Part shown: positions 35,023 to 45,188 of the stretch, in pieces
Numbering within the stretch: position 1 is the stretch's first letter
Layout: every line of letters begins with the position of its first letter
Origin: Heracleum sosnowskyi
Taxonomy: Eukaryota; Streptophyta; Magnoliopsida; Apiales; Apiaceae
Assembly (NCBI GenBank): GCA_030848705.1
Contig: CM061237.1
Coordinates: 83,509,910-83,573,909, forward strand
DNA: 64,000 nt
Reading direction: 5' to 3'
Notes under the pieces: model-generated
The model's database searches: none
What the model saw: the letters and a program-made list of their open reading frames with translations, nothing else
Told to the model about the DNA's origin: nothing
Made by a program: the position numbers and the translations under genes

Positions 35023-35274
35023 ATGGAAAACAAAGTAAGAATTGAAGTAGGGCTAAAACGGTGCGATAGTGAACCCGACAGTGAAGAGATTAATGAACTC
35101 TTCGAGATGCTGTTGGACGACATGGATGAGATCGAAGAGGAAAAGAAACAGGAAGAGGAGGCCAAGGCTCAGGAAGAAGAGAAGGAGCTTCAGGCACTTC
35201 TTGAAAAAGAAGGTCGCTCTGAAGAAGAGATTAAGGAAGAGCTTTTAGGACTAGTTGATAAGATCATAGAATAA
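35023..35274 (+). CDS. Small acidic coiled-coil ORF of the Sirevirus
   Basis: Eighty-three codons starting at an ATG behind the TATA-like box. The product is very rich in Glu, Asp and Lys (DDMDEIEEEKKQEEEAKAQ and similar), with heptad-like Leu spacing near the end (LQALLEKEG ... LLGLVDKIIE), so a single charged coiled coil is likely. There is no signal peptide, membrane segment or zinc motif. It is unbroken while all other ORFs of the element except pol are broken, but it is short enough for that to be chance. I do not recognise it from any retroelement family. It could be a captured host fragment or an accessory protein. Confidence 0.5.
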   Translation: MENKVRIEVGLKRCDSEPDSEEINELFEMLLDDMDEIEEEKKQEEEAKAQEEEKELQALLEKEGRSEEEIKEELLGLVDKIIE

Positions 35275-35936
35275 TGTACTCCATGTTCTATTTTTAATGA
35301 TTTTATCAATAATAATAATAAAAGTTCTTCTTCTTGTGTTTATGATTTGTCTGTGTTAATTTCTTAATATCTGTGTTCAAAAGATTACATTGCTAAATCC
35401 ATAATGTGTCAATATTAAGTTAAGTGTATGAATAAAGCATTCTAATAAGTTCATGACAGAACCAATTCTCAATCAAAGTTACTGTCGTTAAGAAGAATAC
35501 TGTCGTGTGTTTCTTGACAGCAACCTTCTTGACAGCAGGGAAAGACTTTCTGTCAAGACTTGTAAAGGATACTGTCATTCATATGCTTAACTGTGACAGC
35601 AAGTTTTTGCGCAATAGTTGCTGTCGCGCAAAACCTACTGTCACCACCTCTTATTACTGACAGATTGTTTCTAGCGCACAGGTTACTGTCAACAATAGTG
35701 GACCGTTGAAATTGGATATTCATCCCACGTTGGTCAGTGAATAACGGGAAGTAACTGACGTGTTATAAGAGTGGGTTAAGACACGTTCTTTAATTCCACT
35801 TTTTGTGCACAACGTTTGCGATACCTCTATTTATTCCCCAGTTACTCAGACATATCACTCTCATCGAACTCAAGGCAATATATTTTTCTTCAAGCAAAAA
35901 GCCACTCTCTTACTTTCTTCTTTTCTTGAAATCTCC
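35275..35936 (+). other. Spacer with a dense CTGTC/GACAG cluster
   Basis: Between about 35455 and 35700 I count about 12 CTGTC or GACAG words in some 250 bp, alternating in orientation. That gives potential small hairpins such as CTGTC ... GACAG. The rest is AT-rich leader before the ATG at 35937, which sits in a good plant context (CCATGGC). Confidence 0.75.
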
Positions 35937-36651
35937 ATGGCATCCAAACAGACTCTCTCTCAAACAAACTTTGCTGGCATCTTTTCCCCAAATGATGCTG
36001 GTGAAGGCTTCAAAGGACTCGTGTTTTTCTTGAACAAGTCCTATCTCGGTTATGCCATCACCTCAACCCCCATTCTAGACTTAGACCGAATTGAGGCGTT
36101 TTGGCAAACTGCTGTTGCTCAAACTGAGGGTGAGAACCCGGGTATTCAATTCACAATCTCTGGGCAACAATACACTCTTACAGCTGAGGTCATCAACACT
36201 GCTCTTGGAATTACCCTGGAAGCAAGACAACAATTTACTGAACTTGCAAATGATGACACTCTCAAGAAGCTCTTCTTGAAGATTGGGTATGCAGGCCCTA
36301 TTCTCGAAGAGGGGACTACCAAGTGGTATCCAACTGGTGAAATGGATAGGAAGCATCTGAGAAAGGAGTGGAGCATGATATTTGATGTGATGGTCAAGGT
36401 GTTCTCTACCAAGTCCACAGGCTGGAATGGAATACCCTCCTACATCAAGAAACTGACACATTCTCTTGTCCATGGATACAAGGTGAATGTTGGAGCTCTC
36501 CTCATGGCACACCTCCAAGCTGCCATAGGTAAGAAGGTATCAATCTACCCTCGCTTTCTTATGATGTGCATTAATTCATTCTGTGATTTTAATGATGCCG
36601 CCCCTCGTTTAGAGGCTTGCTCAGTTTTGAAAAAGAACACACACACACACA
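35937..36651 (+). pseudogene. Post-pol (env-like position) ORF, N-terminal segment
   Basis: Begins MASKQTLSQTNFAGIF. The first 230 or so codons look like a folded domain (FWQTAVAQTEG, LTAEVINTALGI, WSMIFDVMVKVFS, SIYPRFLMMCIN) of the kind seen after pol in Sirevirus elements. No signal peptide or clear membrane anchor is seen, so calling it an envelope protein would go beyond the sequence. The frame fails at a CA microsatellite (36638-36652): downstream homology-like coding lies one frame over, and this frame itself stops at 36713. Expansion or loss in the CA run is the likely cause. Its function is unknown. Confidence 0.6.
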
Positions 36652-38351
36652 CTGTTATCTTCACAGAATCTCAATGCACATATTCCACTTTGTTTCACTC
36701 AGCACATGGTTGATCAAGTGTCCAACCCTGATTTACCATTACCATCTGGTTATGACTCTTTCACTCTTGAGAATGAAACTGAATTAGACCCAAATTCAGT
36801 TAACCCACATTCAACACCATACACTCAGCCTAGGCCCTCTAGACGTTCCAAAGCCCAAAGAGAAGCCTTGCAAGAATCCAGAAAAAGTCCTTAGAAGCTG
36901 ATGTTGGTGGTAGCTCTGTTAGTCAAGAGGGAGACACTGCACCTAGTGCAGCAAATAAGGAAGGTAGTCAAACAGAACCCACAGTGGTTCCCCCTGAGCC
37001 TAAAAAGAAGAGAGCTAGGAGGACCAAAACCACTGTTACCCAAGTTGCAGTTTCTCAACAAACTGTAGTTACTGAAAGGGACTCAAACACCTCCCTAGAT
37101 GTGCCTTCTCATCAAGGTATATCTATTGAAATTGGCCTGTCTCCCAAGGCACCCTGTACAGAGTCTGCACAAACTCATGGTTCACAACCTGAGATACCCC
37201 CACTTGAAGAAACACACAGTGAGTTAGGGCACAGTGAGGATTTCTCTACTCCAATTGATGGTTCACATGTTTCATCTGTGAATCAGCCCCCACTCTCTGC
37301 TACACTTTCACCTTCTTCCTTCCCTACACATTCCTTTGTTTCTTCTCCACAACCTAGAGAAGGGGACAGTCCCAACCCTTCAGGTTTTGATCATCCATCT
37401 CCAATCATGGATGAGCCCCCATCTAGTGGTCCACAAGAACCCATTTCTCAAAGTGAGATGGACACCACTCCTCCAAACACTGAGCTAGGGCAAAGTGGAA
37501 TTTTGTCAGAAAATGAAACAGCCAACACTTTGTCTGAACTCCAAGGAGCATCTTACCTTCAGGAAGATGCTGTCACAGCCTCTGTTGCTATCAAAGACAC
37601 TGGCAATGTTGTTGTCCTGGACACAGCTACTGTCATGGGTGGAGAGAAAGATACTGTCACTACAGAACCTACTGTCACTCCACCTCCCAAAGTTGCTGTC
37701 ATGCCAGAACCTGCTGTCCTGACTCCAACTGACAGTAACATTCCTGCCACAGATGCTGTCCAGTCCTCTCAGCCTGATTTTGAAGCTGTAATCATTGAGG
37801 ATGCCTCTGATGATGATCTCCCTCTTGCCAAACTCTTAAAGGTACATTCTAAATCTACTCCTTCCATGCATGTTAGTACTGCTCATACCCATGCATCTAT
37901 GTTGAGTGAGGGTGTGCAAAAGAAAAGAGAGATAAAAGAAAAGAGAGGTGAGCATAAAAATGAGAGGCAACCAAATGTTCTGGCAAAAGGAGAGGGACTT
38001 GAGCATGTCCAGAGAGACTTTGAGGGAGCCCACACTATTCAGGTATTAGGCCTTGAGAGTCAATATGTGAGGGGTGATGAGATCACTCAAAAACACCTTG
38101 AGAGTGTGAGAACCCCCATAGCCTCCAAGCCCCTTTCTTTTCCTTCCCCTCCAAGAAGGTTAAGGTCTGGTGGCCCCTCTGCTACTTTTGGTAACAAGAT
38201 TGCAGCTCTAGAAGGACAGTGTGCTACTTTGAACTCCAAGATGGACTCTCTCTCTCAACTGATGGTTGATGGTTTTGCTGCTACTCAGCTCTCTATCCAG
38301 TTCCTCACTGACCTAGTAGCTGCCAACTCAACTAAGGGGGGGGGAAGGTAG
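36652..38351 (+). pseudogene. Post-pol ORF, Pro/Ser/Thr-rich middle segment
   Basis: Two overlapping frames join here. The 36652-36894 part (MVDQVSNPDLPLPSGYD, then basic PRPSRRSKAQRE) shifts near 36880 into the 36984-38351 part. The composition is low-complexity: Pro, Ser, Thr and Glu, a basic patch PKKKRARRTKTT, and a block at 37560-37760 where GCTGTC/ACTGTC recurs and gives repeated V-T, T-V and A-V pairs. Near the end is a helical stretch (KIAALEGQCATLNSKMDSL). The frame ends at a run of ten or more G (about 38336-38345), after which coding resumes one frame over. It reads like a long disordered linker. Confidence 0.55.
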
Positions 38352-40882
38352 CAAGATCGGAATCAATATCTATTCAGGAATCAGGTGGAACTCAGGGGGA
38401 GCCAGTAGCTGTGAAGACCAAAGGGGGAGCTAAGGGGAAAGCAATATCTAAGGGGGAGCAGGTCAAACCAAGCAGTGGACAACCAAAGGATAAAGCTGAA
38501 GAGCTTGTTGAAGTTGACTTGGATGGAGAAAGAGTACTGATGTCTAAAGCAACTCAAGATGCAATGCAAAGAAGACCTGCATCTAGACATCCAATTCTAC
38601 CTCCTGTGATAATCAGAGAGCCAACTCCAGCAACTCAAGAATCTGCTCTACAAAGAAGATGGAGAGAAATGGAGGAACAGAATAAGTCTGGGAAAGGTAA
38701 AGGGAAACTGCCTGAATCCATCCATAAAGGAAATACTTGGTCCATTGGTACTGAGTATGATCAAGAAGAAGCCAATACTCTAATGGTGGATTACAGGGAG
38801 AGTACATTACACAATCATGACAGTGAATTTAGCAGTTTGGTGGAAGAAGCAATGAATGCTCCAAGCAACCGTCCAACCAACACCACAAAACTGTTAAAGG
38901 ATCAAATCACCAGTGTCAGTGTAATGGTGAATGATGAGAAAAGATGGGCTGTAAGTATCTATTTCACTTCTGGCATATCTTATTTCATCACAATTCAGTT
39001 ATTGCAGAGTCTGCCAGCAAAGGTGTTGTGTGCTTTGAAGGGAAAGATCAGGGCAACTCAAACACCATTCAATGAAATATTGGATATGCAAATCCAGAAC
39101 CTGCTCACACAAAAGCTACCTGAAGTCTACACAAATCCACCAAGTGTTTTCTACAGATCTGTAACTAAGGATGGCACAAGAAGGAACAGCTTCATGAATT
39201 TGGTTGGCACATCCAGAATGGAAACCAAGTCAATTCTGAAAGTGTTAGATGGAATACTCAGTTCAAATGCCAATCCATGAAGAGTTTATGCTGTTCAAGA
39301 GATCTACAAAATGCTGGTGTTGAGAGACAAGGCACTGGGAGCTAGAGTGAAGGAACTAATCTCTAGAGCCAATGCTAAAAGAAATGATCAAGGTGGAAGC
39401 TGTCTCTATGACATTCCTTCTCAGGATGATGATGAAGATGATGATGATGATGATGAGGTTGGAGGAGGTGAAGCTTCTGGAAATGCTGGAAATGCTTGTG
39501 GAAGTAATTCTGGGAATACTGGTATTCAATCTCAGAATAAAGACAATGAAGAAACTCCTAGTCAAGAAAAGAAAGATGCTGGTGCAACAGATGAAGAGGA
39601 GCCAAGAATACTGGAAGCTTTGGAGGCAAGCGTTCTTAGATGTGCTATTGATTGCATAAATGCAGAAAAAGATGTTGTCACCAAAGGTACTGTCGACAAG
39701 AATACTGTCATAAAAGATGCTGTCATGGAAGATACTGTCGACAAAGGTACTGTCAAGAAAGGTTCTGTCAAGGATGAAGCCAAAGCTACTGTCAAGCCCA
39801 TAAGACTGAAAGCCAAAGAAAGAGCATGGTTTTCTAGACAGAAACCTGAAGGAAAGCACAAGTACTCAGGAAAGGAAAAGGCCACTGGATTTGGCAGGAA
39901 TCTTAAGAAGCCAATTCAATCAATACCTCCCAACAGTCTTAAGATACAACAGATGCAATCTAGAGAAATCAAGAGTGTTGAGGTCAAGATGGATGCAAAT
40001 CAAGAGGTCACTGAGTACATTCTGTGGTGGGAAGAATCAAGATCTACCAAGGTTGATAAGGATTTCAATCTGGTCTCCACATCAACCAGTGGTAGGACAT
40101 CAACCTTAGATAAAAGAATAATTGACTTCTTCTACCTGGAAAGAATGGTAGAGTTGCTGGAGAGCTATGAAAATGTTCCAGAGTCTGTTATGGAACATAT
40201 TCTGAAATATCAAGCTGATAGGGATGCTGAATTCTATCAGAAATTTGGCTACAACTTTGCAGATTTTGATGATGCTGATATTTCAACTGATTTACCAGCT
40301 TCTCCTATACCATATCACTGGTACTATGAGTTTGATGATTCATCCACAGAAGAAAGGAAAACCCAACCCACAGAGGAAGGGCAACCCAAGCCAAGCAAAA
40401 GACCTGACTCTTCTCAATACGCTCAATATCAGTCAAAACTTGATAAGAAGGAAGCTGAACTCCTGGAAAGATGCAAGACTGCCAACAAGGCAGAAAGTGA
40501 ATCTCCAAATTATCAAACATGTATGCTGGAAAATCCCTTAAGAATCAAGCATCTAAAAGAAGAAATATATGTTTGCAGCTTGCACAAGCTAAAAACAACT
40601 ATTCTGAAGGATTTACAGTATATGGTTGCTGGATCAATTCATCCCCTGGAGCAGATCTGTTCTGACAAGATAGAGGAATTATTGGAAAGGAGAAAAGGAG
40701 AAGATTCGAAGCTGGACAAGCAAAGAAGGATGTCTCTCAATGCTTATCGAGGAAGTAGATTCAAGCTCATTCATGAAGAACTCCACTTCAGAAGCTATCC
40801 ATTTGATCAAGAGCAATGGTTGAATCTCAGGGTGCTAGTTCTCTTATTTCTCCTACTATCAAGAAGATCATTGAAGAAATAG
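38352..40882 (+). pseudogene. Post-pol ORF, C-terminal segments
   Basis: Resumes after the G run with a Lys/Gly-rich stretch coded by AAGGGGGAGC-type tracts. A globular-looking region follows (38500-39280), including VIIREPTPATQ and LQSLPAKVLCALKG. TGA at 39278-39280, probably from CGA, interrupts it. The same frame goes on from 39281 with an acidic run at 39426-39456 (mostly Asp), a GTVDKNTV / GTVKKGSV block from repeated CTGTC DNA (39675-39795), and a helical C-terminal region rich in Lys and Glu. Near 40815 it shifts frame; the final 62 codons (40816-41001) end the region. No domain is recognised. Confidence 0.5.
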
Positions 40883-41001
40883 AAGATGCTGCAGTCACAC
40901 CTGCTGAAATCTCTCTTGTAGAAGGTCTAAGAAGCAGCTTGGTAGAAGCTCTCAGAAGAGAGGAAGTAACAAGACAGAAGAGGAAATCTCAAGCTAAGTA
41001 A
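40816..41001 (+). pseudogene. Last segment of the post-pol ORF
   Basis: A charged helical tail (SPTIKKIIEEIEDAA ... LRREEVTRQKRKSQ) that overlaps the end of the previous frame and closes with a stop 92 bp before the 3' LTR. I infer a frameshift of one base near 40815. Confidence 0.45.
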
Positions 41002-41077
41002 ACATTCTAAATCCATTCTGATCTTGTTAGTTAAGTTGTCAGCATATATTGTAAATTTGTTGTTATTGTCCATAAAA

Positions 41078-41093
41078 ACAAATTGGGGGAGAT
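41078..41093 (+). other. Polypurine tract of the Sirevirus
   Basis: ACAAATTGGGGGAGAT directly before the 3' LTR. Similar G-rich purine tracts (AAGGGGGAGC) occur at about 38336, 38394, 38421 and 38449. Multiplied polypurine tracts are a described Sirevirus trait, although these lie further upstream. Confidence 0.85.
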
Positions 41094-42155
41094 TGTTGGG
41101 ATTTATGGGTGATAGCATAGGAACAACTTAACTTTGTATATACTTAATTTTTTTTAATTAAGTAGAACATACTGTCACAGCCAAAGTATGTTCTTGTAAT
41201 CAGTATGCAATGTTAGTTTAATTATGTAATTTGGAAGAAGTTCACTTTCTGTGTTCAAGCCTCAAAGAACGCATATTGGATGATAGCATGAATAAAGGTT
41301 ACTATCATAAGAATTGACAGTAAGATTACAAGAAGACAGAATGTTGCAAGTCAAGACAACATATTCACTCTGACAGCAACATTGGCGGAAGACTACGCGA
41401 TAGCAACTTTAGCCTTCGACAACAAGTTTGGAAACCTCGACAGCACACTATGCGGGGAACTCCTACTGTCACCAAAAGCACATTCCTGTGACAGCAAGCT
41501 CTGCGGCAAAAGTAACTGTCTCGAGAAAGATCCTTGTTCTAGGTATCTTTCTCAGTCAAACCCCGTGACAGTTTCAATGTTCAAGAAACAGGCGTGTTGT
41601 AGTATCCCTAAGCTGCACCAAGTCTGCAAGACTACGACAGAAGCTTCAAGCACTGCAAACAAAAGCGAATCAATTCAAGAGCAAGGTCAAGTCTCTATTT
41701 GCTGAATTGTTTTAGCTAGAAATAGAATGAATCTAGGTTGCTTTCTTTGTAATGTATATCTGACATTGTTAGCAATTTAGGAAAGTCACATGGGTAGACA
41801 GTTTGTAAGAAGCTGCCACTTGATAATGACAGCAGCTTCACAGACCCGTGTTGATAGTGATAGGATTAGTTTTATACTTAGACTATCAATTCATTCTAGA
41901 TAATAAAAAAATGAAGACAAGCAAGTGTCTTGGAGGAGAACGAAGCTCAAGAATTCTCTCTTGAGGTTGTAGCAACACTTTGCAAAATAAATAAAACATT
42001 TATTTTGTGAATCCTGTCTTCTCTATTATACTGTTTGTGAATGCATACATATTATTGATAACATTAAATCTTAGTTTTAGTTGTTGAAACTGAGATTGAA
42101 TTTTATCAGTATTGCATTCACCCCCCACCCCTTCTACAATACACAAGGACCAACA
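41094..42155 (+). repeat. 3' LTR of Sirevirus
   Basis: 1062 bp, matching 27359-28416 with a few single-base indels. Several differences are C-to-T or G-to-A and hit GACAG words (for example GACAG to GATAG or GACAA). Confidence 0.95.
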
Positions 42156-42160
42156 GTCTC

Positions 42161-42451
42161 CTTTTTGATAATGGATAAACATTGTATTTCTTGATGAACA
42201 TGTCTTTTCCTTGTTGATAAGGACTATGACTCATTATTTCTTTTAATTGGGGATTCTGGATCCTTCTTTGATGAATTTGCCATATTTTGGACTCCTTTCT
42301 TGAGCTGTATATTTTCCCCATTTATTAATTACGAAATTAATAAATAATTAGGGTTTTGGGCCTTGCTTATTGGGCTGTGTTCTTGGACCAATACGGGTCT
42401 AATTAATACGTAATTAATTGCACTTCTAGGATTATTTTTTAGCCCATATCA
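42161..42451 (-). repeat. Gypsy 3' LTR, internal-side part
   Basis: Continuation of the LTR cut at 27358. It ends AGCCCATATCA, so on the minus strand the LTR starts TGATATGGGCT. The minus-strand polypurine tract (TTGGGGGGCAAA, 42452-42463) lies just inside. Confidence 0.92.
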
Positions 42452-42659
42452 TTTGCCCCCCAACTTCTAGGAAAATATCTTTTGGATTATCGTAGAAGTT
42501 ATTTTATTCGGGAGTTACGAAATTCACTTTCGTATTCTAGCCTGGTTTTGCGAACATATAGTTATAAACCAATTTTTATAATTTTCCCAAAATAGGAATC
42601 AGGATTTTTCATCAATTCCCTGGAAAATAATTTAAATTTTGAAATTCCAGTGTATTTTC

Positions 42660-43085
42660 AACCAGGATTCTGGTCGAATTCGACCTCATTTTTGGCTCCT
42701 GGTTGAACACCTTCGACCAGGATTCTGGTCGAATTTGGCCTGACATTGGCTCCTGGTCGAACACTTTCGACCAGGATTCTGGTCGAACTTTGGTGTAATT
42801 TCATCCCCTAGTCGAACACTTTCGACCAGGTTTCTGGTCGAATTTAGATGTCATTTTGCTCCTTGGTCGAACCCTTTCCACCAGGATTATGGTCGAATTT
42901 GGGTGCAATTTTGGCTCCTGGTCGAACCCTTTCGATCAGGATGTGTATTTGTGGAATTCGACTATTTTTTGAGGTCGAACTTTTCGTCCATTTTGGGCCC
43001 TGGTCAAACTCTTTTGACCAGGATTCTGATCGAATATATGGTCCATTTTAGGCCCTGGTCGAATACTTTCGACCAGGATGCTAGT
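42660..43085. repeat. 55 bp tandem repeat in the Gypsy 3' region
   Basis: Eight copies start at about 42661, 42716, 42770, 42825, 42880, 42935, 43017 and 43072. The period is 54-55 bp except for one interval of 82. The core is ACCAGGATTCTGGTCGAATT with a GGCTCCTGGTCGAAC block; the core itself is partly palindromic. It lies between integrase and the 3' LTR, where Tat/Ogre-type elements are known to carry tandem repeats. Confidence 0.92.
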
Positions 43086-43159
43086 TATCTGTTTCGATCT
43101 CGCTTAGGGTTTTCACAGAAGTTATTGCGTATTTTTCCTCAAAATTTTTATTTTTAAGG

Positions 43160-43400
43160 GTATTTTCGTCCTCAAATTAGGTCATTTTCGACCTCAACAG
43201 GTCCCAGGTCGAAGGTTTTGACCTCATTTTTCCTTGCTTTTTCGATCTCGGTCGTTCGACCTCGATCCTAGTCTTTTTCGACCTCGGTCTAGGTCGAACA
43301 AATCGACTTCAATTTCATGTATATTTTCGACCTCAGTCATTCGACTTCGATCTAGGGTTCTTTCGACTTCGATCTAGGGTTCTTTCGACCTCTGTTTGGT
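43160..43400. repeat. TCGACCTC-rich repeat zone
   Basis: Scattered TTCGACCTC words and a perfect 23 bp tandem duplication beginning at about 43342 (GACTTCGATCTAGGGTTCTT). It is related in wording to the 55 bp array and probably an older or diverged part of the same expansion. Confidence 0.75.
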
Positions 43401-44156
43401 CTTAGCTTCTTTTGGTTACATATTATCTATTTAGGGCCACAAATTCTTTTGGGCCTTGATTTTCTTTGAAGTCCGGTAAATGATTACGGGCCTTGACTGG
43501 CTGTAGTAGGTTTCCCTTCCCTTAACCGGTCTTTTTCGAGACTTGGGATCTTTTTATCCATTACCTGGGGGGGGGGGATTTTAATATACACTAGTGTTTC
43601 ACGAGTATCGTCTTGGTGTAAAGTGTGGAGCGACCTACACATTTACGACGATTTTGTCTTATTCGAGGCTAACTTGACATTTGCATAAGCCTTTTATGTC
43701 TTATACCGTCTTGTTTTGGCTTCAAGCCTTTCATTGAGCATATCGAATGATGGGGTTTGGACTGAATGTCTTAGGTTTATGGGGTTTCAACCCTTCACCC
43801 TTACGAGTTCTTACTGATGGCTCCACTCGTAGTGATTCATTCTCAAATCTATCATATCAAACTTCTCCTGATCTTGAAATTTTCGCTAATTAACAATAGG
43901 CATCTTAGGCTTTCTTTTGTATGTTTATTAGCAACATTCACCCTTCGGGGTTCGTTGTATTCAACTCTTTTTGTGCAGTTGACATGCATATTTTGTATGC
44001 TTTCCTTTGCATTCATTTGTAGTTTGTCTTGGCAAAGCTTTGAGGATGTTTCTACCAATCAAAACGGGCTCAACCCTTCATCTGCTTTCTAGGAAGCTCA
44101 TGATTTCATCGAATCTTATTTCTACTTGTCCTACTAGCGGATCCTTTTAGGATGCA
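43401..44156 (-). other. Gypsy sequence between integrase and repeat zone
   Basis: Non-coding in the element's direction. A run of nine G lies at about 43568. ORFs on either strand here show no recognisable product. Confidence 0.5.
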
Positions 44157-44873
44157 CTAAACATAATAAACTTTTAAGTTTGAGGCATGCCAAGTCATTG
44201 GTACCTCATGCCCTTCGAGGGTTTCTAGCTTATACGAGCCTTGTCCAAACATGTTCTTGACGCGATATGATCCTTGCCAGTTTGGGGCCAACTTGCCTTT
44301 TTGTCCAACTCCGGATGCCTCAATCTTTCTGAGGACTAAGTCTCCATGACGGAAGAATCTCTCTTTAACCCTTAGGTTATAGTAGAAAGATGCCCTTTTT
44401 TGATGTTCAACTACCTTAGCATTTGCCTCATCTCTAACTTCATCAATTAGATCTAAGGCCAGCCTCATGCCTTCTTCATTTATTTCTTGCTCGTAAGCTT
44501 CGATTCTTGGAGATGTGTGAGTAATCTCCACTGGAACCACTACCTCTGCCCCATATGCCAGTAGAAAGGGGGTTGCTCCAGTGGTGACTTTACAAGTAGT
44601 ACGATATGCCCATAGTATGGGGAGCAATTCGTCTACCCAAGTGTTTCTAGAGCGTTCAACTCTTTTCTTCAGTCCATCCAGGATAATTCGATTGGCAACC
44701 TCAGCTTGCCCATTTGCTTGAGGATGGGAAACAGAAGTGAAGCGTAACTTAATATCATTCTCGTCACAATATTTCTTGAATTCATCGTTGTTGAACTGAG
44801 TTCCATTGTCTGTGACTAAGATACGTGGAATCCCGTATCTGCATATCACATTTTCCCAGAAGAAATGCATCAC
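44157..44873 (-). pseudogene. pol: Gypsy integrase, core and C-terminal domain
   Basis: Integrase core and C-terminus of the Tat-type Gypsy element. The second and third catalytic residues are in LVTDNGTQF and ANGQAEVANR; the first lies in the upstream segment. The C-terminal part shows FFRHGDLVLRK and LAPNWQGSYRV, followed by MTWHASNLKVYYV and the natural stop at 44157. The same frame continues upstream but is separated by a TAG at 44874-44876, probably from CAG. There is no chromodomain, in line with Tat. Confidence 0.9.
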
Positions 44874-45188
44874 CTACTTGGTGGTTATCTTGGCTAAAGG
44901 CTTAGCCTCAATCCACTTGGTGAAGTAGTCGATTGCTACGATCAAGAACATTCTTTGCGCACTTGCCATTGTAAATGGTCCAAGTATATCCATCCCCCAC
45001 ATGGCGAATGGGATAGGTGAGTTTATGGATGTCATCATCTCTGGTGGTTGTCTAACCACCGGTGCATGCTTTTGGCACCGTTCACATTTCTTCACGTAAC
45101 TCTTAGCATCTGCAAGTATGCTTAGCCAATAGAAACCTAGATGAGTGATTTTATGAGCAAGGGCTCTGCCCCCAAGTGCTGCCCACAA
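44874..45188 (-). pseudogene. pol: Gypsy integrase, zinc-binding and N-terminal core
   Basis: Contains the second half of the HHCC region (HKITHLGFYW ... VKKCERCQKHA) and the first catalytic Asp in WGMDILGPF, ending at the TAG at 44874. Its frame differs from the upstream RNase H segment. A G run at about 45168-45173 (minus-strand TTGGGGGCAGAG) has apparently lost one base, which caused the shift. Confidence 0.88.

Larger units (their letters stand above)
27359..42155 (+). mobile_element. Sirevirus-type Copia element, 14.8 kb, with rearranged 5' end
   Basis: LTRs at 27359-28416 and 41094-42155 and a perfect GTCTC target duplication (27354-27358, 42156-42160). Copia domain order, a large gag with two zinc knuckles, a long coding region after pol, and GGGGGAG tracts upstream of the 3' LTR fit Sirevirus (SIRE/Maximus type). 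The 5' LTR is followed by a copy of the right-hand flanking DNA (28417-28834) in place of the primer-binding site and gag start. The LTRs differ by about 1.5-2 per cent by eye. Several nonsense codons and frameshifts make it non-autonomous. Confidence 0.9.

Noticed and set aside
36529..36666. Possible intron with GTAAG donor and TTCACAG acceptor around the CA repeat
   Set aside because: The interior keeps protein-like text (SIYPRFLMMCIN), and splicing leaves the frame with an early stop. A CA-run frameshift explains the break better.
38951..39007. Possible 57-base intron with GTAAGT and TTGCAG in the post-pol ORF
   Set aside because: Shorter than usual plant introns, a multiple of three and open throughout, so it reads equally well as coding sequence.
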